Shown here: positions 48,967 to 58,425 of the stretch, piece by piece
How the letters are laid out: each line of letters starts with the position of its first letter
Position numbering within the stretch: the stretch's first letter is position 1
DNA from: Diadema setosum
Taxonomy: Eukaryota > Echinodermata > Echinoidea > Diadematoida > Diadematidae
Direction of reading: 5' to 3'
DNA: 64,000 bases
NCBI GenBank assembly: GCA_033980235.1
Contig: CM067080.1
Coordinates: 1,779,501 to 1,843,500, forward strand
Notes under the pieces: model-generated
Told to the model about the DNA's origin: nothing
Databases searched by the model: none
The model's input: only the letters and a program-made list of their open reading frames with translations
Translations under genes and position numbers: made by a program

Positions 48967-49679
48967 GGCTTGTGCCGAAAGGGTGGGTTGGGTGGTGGCG
49001 CGTCGCGTTAATGGGAACACCACCCTTCGTCCAAAGCCCCCCCCCCCCCCCCCCCCCCCCCGGTTTTGCCGAAAGGGTGCGTTGGGAGCGTTGGGTCGCG
49101 TCGCGTTGACTGGAACCCCACCCTTCGTCCAAAGCCCCCCCCCCCCCCCGGTTTTGCCGAAAGGGTGCGTTGGTACTTTTTCTCATGTAATATTAAAAGA
49201 CGAGTTTTGAATTTATATTTAACCTTCAAACAACCATTTCAAAGAGGCTATCGTCCGGATCGGTTTACACTCTATTACCACTTGGTCTACAGCCATCTAC
49301 AGCCGTCTATTATTAGACGAATTGACTGTAGACCAATTAGTAATTAAACCATATAACAATTAGACCAAACAGTAATTGGACGAAATGATAACTAGACCAA
49401 CTGGTTATTAGACCAACTGATATTAAACAGTCTATTAGACCAACTGGCTGTAGACCAAGTGGTAATAGAGTGTAAACCGATCCGGACGATAGCCTCTTTG
49501 AAATGGTTGTTTGAAGGTTAAATATAGATTCAAAACTCGTCTTTTAATATTACATGAGAAAAAATACCAACGCACCCTTTCGGCAAAACCGGGGGGGGGG
49601 GGGGGGGGGCTTTGGACGAAGGGTGGTGTTCCCATTAACGCGACGCGCCACCACCCAACCCACCCTTTCGGCACAAGCC
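48967..49679. mobile_element. Foldback element with long G/C homopolymer runs
   Basis: GGCTTGTGCCGAAAGGGTGG at the left is inverted at the right end (to 49679). Inner arms share CAACCATTTCAAAGAGGCTA and CTCTATTACCACTTGGTC with their complements. The left arm holds two copies of a CCAAAGC-C(n)-GGTTTTGCCGAAAGGGTGCG unit, the right arm one. The loop (49296-49444) is a degenerate array of ATTAGACCAACTG-like units. Frames through it are artefacts. Confidence 0.75.
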
Positions 49680-49689
49680 CTCCATTTCT

Positions 49690-49847
49690 GGGGCCCGTTG
49701 CATAAAAGTTACAATTATGGTAACTTTGCCATCCAATGCTAACTTCTATGGAATTCTTGGTTTTGATTGGCTGTTGAGTATTGTTGCCATGGTAGTTGCC
49801 ATTAGATGTCAAAGTTACCATAATTGTAACTTTTTGCAACGGGCCCC
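49690..49847. mobile_element. 158-bp MITE with GGGGCCCGTTGCA ends
   Basis: GGGGCCCGTTGCATAAAAGT followed by TACAATTATGGTAACTTTG is matched by its inverted copy ending at 49847, giving terminal repeats of about 37 bp. Confidence 0.75.
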
Positions 49848-49892
49848 TGTATATGTGAGCCTCCTATGTCATCAACATTTTTCAGTGTAATT
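49848..49892 (-). mobile_element. Left fragment of an older MITE split by the Helentron
   Basis: The complement matches the element near 56195-56245 (GATGACATAGGAGGCTCA). The rest of the split copy is at 51288-51424. Confidence 0.6.
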
Positions 49893-51287
49893 GTATCCCC
49901 CGAACAGAGTTCGGAGGATACTATGGATTTGGCCTCGTCGCGCCGCGTCCGCGTCCGCCGCCGCCGCCGCCGCAGAGATTTCCTTGTGAGCGCTCTACCA
50001 GCTGCGTTTCTTTTTCGATCATCTTCAAATTTGGCATGAAGGTGTATTATGGTTAGACGAAAACGCCTATTGTTTTTGGTGATGGCGCCCTTGCTTGTTC
50101 CGTCTGTATACATGAAAAGGTAAATCCAATAGGGTCTGTTTGTGAGCGCTCTACTGGCTGCAGTTCTTCTTCAATCATCTTCAAACTTGGCATGAAGCTG
50201 TATTATGGTTAGACAAAGACGCCTATTGTTTTCTGGTGATGGCGCCCTCGCTTGTTCCGTCTTTGTACATGAAAAGGTAAATCCAATAGGGTCTGCTTGT
50301 GAGCGCTCTACTGGCTGCAGTTCTTCTTCGATCATCTTCAAACTTGGCATGAAGCTGTATTATGGTTAGGCAAAGACATCTATTGTTTTTGGTGATGGCG
50401 CCCTCGCTTGTTACATCTTTACACATGAAAAGGTAAATCCGATAGGGTCTGCTTGTGAGTGCTCTACTGGCTGCAGTTCTTCGATCATCTTCAAATTTGC
50501 ATGAAGGTGTATTATGGTTAGACGAAGACGCCTATTGTTTTTGGTGATGGCGCCCTCGCTTGTTCCGTCTTTATACATGAAAAGGTTATTTATCCAATAG
50601 GGTCTGCTTGTGAGCGCTCTACTGGCTGCAGTTCTTCGATCATTTTCAAATTTGGCATGAAGGTGTATTATGGTAAGATGAAAAGGCCTATTGTTTTTGG
50701 TGATGGCGCCCTAGCTTGTTCCGTCTTTATACATGAAAAGGTAAATCCAATAGGGTCTGCTTGTGAGCGCTCTACTGGCTGCAGTCCTTCTTCGATCATC
50801 TTCATATTTGGCATGAAGGTGTATTATGGTAAGATGAAAAGGCCTATTGTTTTTGGTGATGGCGCCCTCGCTTGTTCCGTCTTTATACATGAAAAGGTAA
50901 AATCAATTAGGGTCTGCTTGTGAGCGCTCTACAGGCTGCAGTTCTTCTTCGATCATCTTCAAACTTGGCATGAAGGTGTATTACGATAAGACGAAGAGGC
51001 CTATTTTTGGTGATGGCGCCCTCGCTTGTTCCGTCTCTATATGAAAAGGTAAATTCAATAGGGTCTGCTTGTGAGCTCTCTACTGACTGCAGTTCTTCAA
51101 TCTTCAAATTTGGCATGAAGGTGTATTATGATAAGACAAAGATGCCTATGGTTTTTGGTGATGGCGCCCTCACTTGTTTCGTCTTTATACATGAAAAGGT
51201 AAATCAAATAGGGTCTGCTTCTTGATGCTGTGGGTTCGGGGGATACATGTGCTCGGCTGCGCGACCCGCCGAGCACGAAATTTCTAG
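49893..51287 (+). mobile_element. Non-autonomous Helentron (HINE-like)
   Basis: The 5' end carries GTATCCCCCGAAC (49893-49905) followed at once by GTTCGGAGGATAC, a hairpin. The 3' part has the inverse GTTCGGGGGATAC (51234-51246), a hairpin GTGCTCGGC...GCCGAGCAC (51249-51276) and CTAG at 51284-51287. Subterminal inverted repeats, a 3' hairpin before CTAG and insertion between two T bases are Helentron hallmarks. The uninterrupted relative of its insertion site at about 56190 supports both boundaries. There is no Rep/helicase coding sequence. Confidence 0.8.
49985..51230 (+). repeat. About eight copies of a 155-bp tandem repeat within the Helentron
   Basis: TGTGAGCGCTCTAC-like words start at 49985, 50141, 50298, 50454, 50610, 50762, 50919 and 51070, a period of 151-157 bp. 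Each unit also holds TTGGCATGAAGGTGTATTAT and GGTGATGGCGCCCTCGCTTG. Copies differ by point changes and small indels. The last copy is the most changed. Confidence 0.85.
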
Positions 51288-51424
51288 TTTGTCTAAGGTT
51301 TTAAAAAGTATTGGTTTCTCTCCTGAAGTACCACAATATATTCCACAAATCTATACATGGGGCTGTTGATTTGCGTGCTACATGATGTGATTTCTGAAAA
51401 TCGTCTGGAATGCCCCTTTAAAAT
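51288..51424 (-). mobile_element. Right fragment of the MITE split by the Helentron
   Basis: The complement, starting AAAGGGGCATTCCAGACGAT, matches 56060-56190 with the same order of words, ending exactly where the Helentron begins. Confidence 0.6.
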
Positions 51425-51769
51425 TACGTCAGTACATGTATCGAGGAGATTGAAGAGATGGAGTAACAACAGAGTTATTTCCTTTGATCTATGTTCGAAG
51501 CCGCCGCTCAAAAATATTTGAAGCATGTGCCAAACAGGATCTGCCGCGCCGATACGAAGACAATATTGACTCGTGTCTCATTGCATAATTACCAGCCACT
51601 TTCTAAGGAAGATTATGTCTTTGTGATGGTAATTACTTTTCGCTATCCCTTCTTATAAAAGCTAGGTGGTACAGAAACGAGGATGCGCGAACAGAAATTG
51701 AGGAAAAAATGTTGAAATGAAGATGAAAATTACTCAACTGCGCATACGTGGGCACTAATCTCGTCGGTC

Positions 51770-52928
51770 GCATTACGAACCGGCGAATGTTCGAATTTGC
51801 GCGGAAACACGATTACGAGATAATCGCGTTTAAAGAATCGGGACTTCTTTAAACGTATAAAAACGTGTCTTATAACCACCCATTGATGATAATATTAAGA
51901 GAGTGATGAAAGCGGAATTTTCTGCTTTGTTTGATATTAAATATTACTTTGTAGCAGCATCCGGGGCTCTGTGGTAGTGATGCAAAGTGCGTTTGCCGGT
52001 TCGTAAAACCCCCGATTTCAGCGTTTTACGTATATCGCGTCCTAAAGAGCGGGCATTAAGGCCCGGTCCCACTGCACTTACGGATGCAAAGGGGATGTAA
52101 AGCGTACAAAAAATCTTGCCATCCGTTGGAAAACGCTACGAATCCGCTGTGTACCCATCGCTTACGTGTTTCATCCGCTCTATCCATCGAACATCCGTCC
52201 ACTGTGATTTCATCCGCGCAAAAAGTTTTAAGCTGCTTAAAACTTTTAGAACGGATGAACTTTCCGCTGTGTACGATGTAAATCCGCGACTTACGAGCAA
52301 CAAACGTTGTATGTCCGTGCGGCATCCCTTAAACGTCCGCTGCATCCTCTCTGCATCCTCTGGGCATCCTCGCAACTCACATCCGCTGCGGCTAAAAACG
52401 GAAAGAGGGAGGAAAGATATGGTACGTGGAACGTCTTTACATCGTTAATAGCACGTTAATATAAAGGATGTAAGCGTATGCATCTCGTATATAAAGCATT
52501 TCGAAAGCATCCCTTCTGCATCCGCTCTGCATCCACTCTGCATCCGCTTTTTCTGCTATGCGTCCGTTTCGCAATTATCTCCGGTAACCCCTTCGGAGCT
52601 GTCATCCCCTTCCATCCGCTTTCATCCGCTATTTTTCCGATGGACATCCGTTTAACATCCCCGCTACATACTACCCACGTCCGTTCTATTTCCGTTCTAT
52701 TACCGCCAATTTTCGCCAATTTTGTCAATTTCTGGAGCGGATGAAAGCGGATGAAGCCATCCCCGAAATTTTGCTCGTCCGCTGTGTCCTTTCTGCATAC
52801 GTTTTGTGTCCGTCGGCCAGTGGGACCGGGCCTTTACGAACCGGCAAATGTTTACATTTGCCGGTTCGTAAAGCCCATGCTCAATACGTGTGGACTTCAG
52901 ATAGTGCGCATTACGAACCGGCAAATGT
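51770..52928. repeat. Scattered ACGAACCGGCAAATG motif around the nested element
   Basis: The motif or its complement CATTTGCCGGTTCGT occurs near 51775, 51992, 52836, 52858 and 52915, two of them as a tight palindrome at 52836-52870. The Harbinger-like element at 52059 sits between them, so it may be inserted in an older element bounded by this motif. Confidence 0.5.
52059..52833. mobile_element. 775-bp PIF/Harbinger-like element saturated with ATCCGC/GCGGAT
   Basis: TTA at 52056-52058 and 52834-52836 is a 3-bp duplication. The ends AGGCCCGGTCCCACTG are inverted repeats, exact over 16 bp. The interior repeats GCATCCGCT, CGTCCG and GCGGATG many times in both orientations. No transposase frame. 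Confidence 0.7.
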
Positions 52929-53248
52929 AACATGTTTGTATAACATTGCATTTCTGTATACTCTGTATATTTGTACAGTTATTTCATATGTATGCCTTTT
53001 TAATGACGGGAAATAAAAAAATAAAACAAAGGTCATAGTGTCGTTGCCAAAGGTTACCATGGCCATTGTTCTGTAATATGTCCATGAGAGCGGATTATTC
53101 ATTGTATAAATATCGGTGATCTTTATTATTGAAAGCATAATTGTAAATCATTATCATCATCATGATTAGGCATCACTATACATTATTATGATGACGATGA
53201 TGTTTTTTATTACTATAATCACGATAGCACAATAATTCATTCTAATAA
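52929..53248. other. No supported gene
   Basis: AT-rich spacer with (ATC)n-like words near 53150. Confidence 0.4.
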
Positions 53249-53686
53249 AGGGATGATGGTACAGTTACGCTGGGAACGGGGCTTTATGTTTAAACCTTTT
53301 TTTTTTTTTTAAATGATACATTTTTTTTTTTTTGGGGGGGATAATGAGAAACCTCCAATGAAATATGAAAGACCATATAATTCAAAGTTTTGATTTCAAA
53401 GTTTATTTAATAAAAAACTAGCTTTGCAATGTCTCAGATTTCAAAAACAAAGCGATCATAATGAAAGTGGGACGCACCTTTTATTTGGATCGCTTTGTTT
53501 AACTGTGTTTGGGGCCTATATCATCTGATTCATCTCATCCATTTCAAAACCAGTTTGCATCAAGTAAACTTTGAAATCCTTTTAGAATTAAGTGCCCTTT
53601 TAATACTGCAAAAAGTTGTTTCGAAAAATATCTCGCAAAAATGTTAAAAGCTGAATCCTGACCTCAATCAAAACTATACCATCCCT
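53249..53686. mobile_element. Diverged relative of the AGGG...CCCT MITE family
   Basis: Ends AGGGATGATGGTACAGTT and (inward from the right) AGGGATGGTATAGTTTTG are inverted. Inner words such as CATTTCAAAACCAGTTTGCA parallel the 383-bp elements at 54752 and 57614. The target duplication is not preserved. Confidence 0.5.
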
Positions 53687-54751
53687 TTCACAAGGTTGTT
53701 TACTGTATGCCTTATTTGTCGTTCGTTGTACATCAACGCCGGCTTGTGTCTTTGCATGGTTACACATACATAAACACAGTTTCTGTGCTATAAATCTATA
53801 AATTCCCTTGGTCATGTTGGTAACAGGAATATACAGATACAGATTAAAACCAAAAGCCTTCTCAATTTGAAGGTGAAAACCTTTCACTTTCAAAATGAAA
53901 GTTTGAAAAATTTATACCATTAAACTGAAGAGTACACCGCACTTGGACCGCAATCCACACTTTGTTCCGTAATCATTTACCCATAATTAATAACTTTCTT
54001 TGTCAAGGTCAGCATTGCAATTTACTAATGGCTTTACGAAGGAGTATCAGGGCCAATCATTACGGGAATAGTGACTTTCGCTACCCAGTGCTTGCTTGAG
54101 AAAATACTAACCAATCTGCAGATCGGTATGACAAGGTGTTCACGTGTAATACATTTCGTACTGTTGCTAAACGGCTTATAGATGGGTCAAGCTAATCAGT
54201 GCTGCATTATTGAGTAAGAGTTAAAATGAAATTCCGAACCAGTTGAAAGTTAGCTTGAAATGAAAAGAAAATGATATTTCCGAAACAATTCAATGAATAA
54301 TATGTCATCAAATCGGATAAAAATCGTGGAACTTTTGACATATTGAAGTTTCGCTAATCTCCACGAAAAAAAATCTTGAACATTCAATATGAATATGCAA
54401 ATAGTGAATTGATGATGTCATCCCTTCACAATATGATTTCATAAGGCCCTATGAATAGCCTAGAATGAATGCGCTATTACAGCTCTCAGCTCCCTATTCT
54501 CATTCCTAGTTAGTCAAGCAAGAGGGTCGTCAACATGGGCTACGCCGGCCAACAAGCATACAGAGAGCATGCCCCATTCAGTGGTCTGTATACGATAGTC
54601 TACCGGCATGATCACTACGATTTCAGTCATAAACACGGACGATACGTCGTAGAATCTAGTCTGGTTTCCAGACCCTTTGCAAACTGGACTCAGCGGCGAC
54701 GAAGTCGCCGCCTTTGCCCTTTGCCAAAGGCAAAAGACAAAACCACCTTAA

Positions 54752-55134
54752 AGGGTGTGTACAGTTCTGGTTGAGGTGAAGATTTAGCTTTTAACGTTTT
54801 GTGAGATATTCAAAAACCACTCTATGAGATGTCAAAGAGCATGCAGTTCTGAGGGGTATCAAAAGTTTGTTCGATGAAAATCGGTTTTGAAATGGCTGAG
54901 ATATCCAAAAACAAGGTGAAACAAAGAGATACTAATAAAGTTGGGGCATGTCGCCTTTTATTATTAGCACTTTTTTGGATATCTCAGCCATTTGAAAACC
55001 AATTTTCATCAAATAAACGTTGAATCCTTCTTAAAATTACATGCTCTTTCATATTTCACAAGAGGCTTTTCATTATCTCACTTAGGAATGTTCAAAACAT
55101 GAATCCCTACCTCAACCAGTACTGTACAGTCCCT
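54752..55134. mobile_element. 383-bp TTAA-flanked MITE, copy 1
   Basis: TTAA at 54748-54751 and 55135-55138. Terminal inverted repeats AGGGTGTGTACAGTTCTGGT and (inward) AGGGACTGTACAGTACTGGT. Inside, GGATATCTCAGCCATTT occurs inverted around the centre. Confidence 0.75.
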
Positions 55135-55840
55135 TTAAACTATACTAGTTTTCAACGTTGAAGGAGTCAATATCCTGAATAGCGAAATAGTACGGACAGA
55201 GGGTCTGAAAGCCAAACTAAGTAGAATCTAAAGAAGGAACTGGCGTAAATATTCCTGGCGTAAATATTCCTAGAGGAATGATAAACGCCAAATAAATTCA
55301 AATAACAAAAACAACAAGAAGGAACGATGGATGAACCCTCTTCACCTCTGCTTCGTAAAACCCTTGCTTGTTTTTTTTTTTTTTCACTATATAGGTCTTG
55401 GTAACCTAAATTCATTTGCCGAACGATGTCAAGTAATAGGGAAAACGAAAGTTTTTCGTCAGTCAAGTTGAGGCTATTATGTAATTCGCCGTCGAACTGA
55501 GCTATGTACCGGATTGCCTACTGTTGCTGGGATGTGACCAAAACGCGAGAAATTAACGTGAAATAAATTGAATTGCTTGGAGAAGAGGTTGAACGCACAA
55601 ATACACGCAACAAACAATAAAAACAAAACACGGTCGACTTGTAAGGTATGATATCATTACTCGTACATATTTTAAATCATCATCTGTGAAGTTTTGGTAT
55701 AGCTATGGTCATTATATCGCCCATATTCAGTAGATTATTATCATCCATTGTACACGTGTAACAATAAATGGGATGAGCGCCATGAGTCATGCGAGACCAA
55801 TATTACTACGTCATCACTGGGCCTGACGTCGGCAGTGTTG

Positions 55841-56043
55841 GTCTCGTGGGCTTCTTCTCTCTCTTTTTTTTTTTTTTTTTTTTGTTGTTGCCCTGTTTCG
55901 GGACTCGTGGTCCTTGTTTGCCTGCTGTCGAACTCATGGGCCTTGTTTGCTTAGTGTCGAACTTACGGGCTGTATGACTCATGGACCCTTTTTTCAGTGT
56001 CGAGCTTGTGAGCGGTAGATATGACTCGTGTGTGTAGAGCTCG
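55841..56043 (+). repeat. Solo arm-like array related to the 24.7-26.4 kb foldback element
   Basis: GTCTCGTGGGCTTCTTC, TTGTTTGCTTAGTGTCGAAC, GGGCTGTATGACTCATGG and similar units match the right arm of the element at 24735-26441 in unit type and orientation. No opposite arm is seen nearby. Confidence 0.65.
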
Positions 56044-56059
56044 TTGGATCACCTCAATT

Positions 56060-56460
56060 AAAGGGGCATTCTGGACGATTTTCATAGATTCACATCATGT
56101 AGTATACATAAATCTACAGCTCCATGCATAGATTTCTGGAAATTATTGTGGTTTTTCATCAGAGAAACAATATTTTGAAAAATCTGAAACAAACCACACT
56201 GAACAAGGATGATGACATAGGAGGCTCATATATATCAGAAATGTAACAGTTTAATACCATTACAATACTGCTTGTTTGCGAGTTCACCTGTGTATAATCT
56301 GTACATGCCCTCTTCTTTTCTTTTTTTTAATTTGTTTCCTGGAGCCCCAACATGCATTCTTGTGGTGACCCCGCCATGTCATCATCCTTGTTCATTGCAG
56401 TTTGTTTGAAATTTCGAAACTATACTTATTCTTCATCCCAGACGGTTCCCAGTTATCATA
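56060..56460 (+). mobile_element. MITE with foldback arms; intact relative of the Helentron target
   Basis: AAAGGGGCATTCTGGACGAT starts right after TTAA-type sequence. The stretch CACTGAACAAGGATGATGACAT (about 56200) is inverted at about 56378-56400. The same sequence, split, flanks the Helentron at 49893-51287. The right end is not well defined. Confidence 0.5.
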
Positions 56461-57613
56461 AATTCTAAAACTCTGTCCTCAGTACAACTAATTTATAGTT
56501 CTTCAAATGTAAAAATCTAAAAATCTTCTGGAGGTCTCCTTGAATGAGCAACCATGTATTGAAAGGTGTTGCTTGCCCCGATGTGGTAAATTAGGAAGCC
56601 TTAGGTTCGTGACGCGGACGTTAACGACAACGATTGCGTTGCCTGTTAGCCTCTCTACCTGCGTCGTGCCAGTACATAGGAGATAATTTTGTATTACACG
56701 AGAACGCAGCCAATGCAAAGTAAAATGTACTCGATATGATCATTGCATCAAGTACATCTCTGCGTAGTGAATTGAGCCGACGCAAAAAAATGATCCCAAA
56801 ATCGGCCTTGCAAACTCAGACGCGAGGTCGACTTTATAAACGAATGCGCGCATGCGCAGAACATGTTGTTAATTTTCCCCCCTCTGAACCTCCGCGTCCG
56901 CGAAAACCTAAAGCTCCCTACCTACATTGTATTAGTTGAAAGAACGCGCCATCCCGACAACTCACATTTGTTCCGATATGCCTTCATAAAGCGCTGTAAA
57001 GTTGGCAGCGATATATCGGTAGTGTGTTTTATTTCACATGGGTTGTTCTCTTATAATCTCTTCTGTGCTGTAACTTTGTCTCGAAAAGAAGGATGGGGAA
57101 CCCACCGGTCTTGAAATGGTTCTCTTTACTACATGCACTGCGTGGTGAGTTATATTAGCTATTCCATTCACTTTTTACATAATTAGGCCTACATAATTCA
57201 ATTGAAATGCAGAAACACAATGGAACCGTTCTGCAAAGAAGTAAGTTTATTTAGCACCAAATGACAAAATAGCCGAGTTAAGTGGTGTAGTAAGGAGAAA
57301 GGAATAACTTGCTTTTGACTAAATTAGGATGAACAATCCTATCTATCCAATCTCCAATAGGTAGGAAAACTGAATACGGCATCTACTTCATAGTAAAGTA
57401 ATGAATAAGTTTTTCATTGTGAACATTAGAGTTGAGGTATCCATTACAGAGCCCATTGTGTACAATGCTATGCAGAGGCAATAAACATGGGTTGATTCCG
57501 TGATGAAAACCTTAAAAAAAAAGAAGTAGTTTGGAAGAATTTGAAGAAGATCAAATACTCTGATGATCACCAATCCTTCGATACTCTGTTTCTTGCCTGT
57601 GGATTTTGCTTAA
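56461..57613. other. No supported gene
   Basis: Mixed-composition spacer. Short frames near 56740-57110 have no domain or splice context I can support. Confidence 0.35.
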
Positions 57614-57996
57614 AGGGACTGTACAGTACTGGTTGAGGTAGGGATTCATGTTTTGAACATTCCTAAGTGAGAAAATGAAAAGCCTCTTATGAAATATGAA
57701 AGAGCATGTAATTTTAAGAAGGATTCAACGTTTATTTGATGAAAATTGGTTTTCAAATGGCTGAGATATCCAAAAAAGTGCTAATAATAAAGGGCGACAT
57801 GCCCCAACTTTATTAGTATCTCTTTGTTTCACCTTGTTTTTGGATATCTCAGCCATTTCAAAACCGATTTTCATCGAATAAACTTTTGATACCCCTTAGA
57901 ACCGCATGCTCTTTGACATCTCATAGAGTGGTTTCTGAATATCTCACAAAACGTTAAAAGCTAAATGTTCACCTCGACCAGAACTGTACACACCCT
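57614..57996. mobile_element. 383-bp TTAA-type MITE, copy 2 (inverted relative to copy 1)
   Basis: Same length and same sequence as 54752-55134 but in reverse orientation. TTAA precedes it at 57610-57613; the right TTAA has decayed to ACAA. Confidence 0.75.
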
Positions 57997-58221
57997 ACAA
58001 TAAATTCCACCAATCTAACTAATTCTGAACTCCTCTTTCTTGATAACTAAAATTTGAATAACTGATCAATACATGTGTATTACATCACAGACAAACAATT
58101 GAAGACACAAATTATTCTGCGAATCTATGTAAACGGCACATCAGTTGTTTTTCTAAATATCTTTAGCTATTTATATATTCATCTCTATTTCTAATCTTTT
58201 CTACTTTCCTTTGACCAACAG

Positions 58222-58425
58222 CTTTGCCCCTTTCGGCTGGAGCCGAAGGTGTCTGCGCTGGCTCCAATTGTCCTGCCTTTGTGTGTCCGACCGTGCGGGA
58301 CGAAGTCGCTGGAGACGAAATCCAACTGGAACTGCAGCAAATAGAACGACCGCCAATCAAATCCCTTGAAGAATTCGGGATTCCCAACAGCTTGACCCAC
58401 TGGCAGTGTGTGAGACCTCGTGAAG
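58222..58425 (+). CDS. Cys-containing exon upstream of the SRCR domain
   Basis: Symmetric phase 1-1 exon after a pyrimidine tract and CAACAG, donor GTAAAG. It encodes GVCAGSNCPAFVCPT, a charged linker and HWQCVRPRE. No domain is recognised. The CxxFVCP word recurs in the exon at 63865, so the two may be related modules. Confidence 0.6.

Noticed and set aside
48950..49839. Gly- and Pro-rich frames
   Set aside because: Produced by G/C homopolymers in the foldback element.
49985..51230. CRISPR-like array
   Set aside because: Units of 155 bp are repeated whole without unique spacers, lie inside a Helentron, and the DNA is from an animal.
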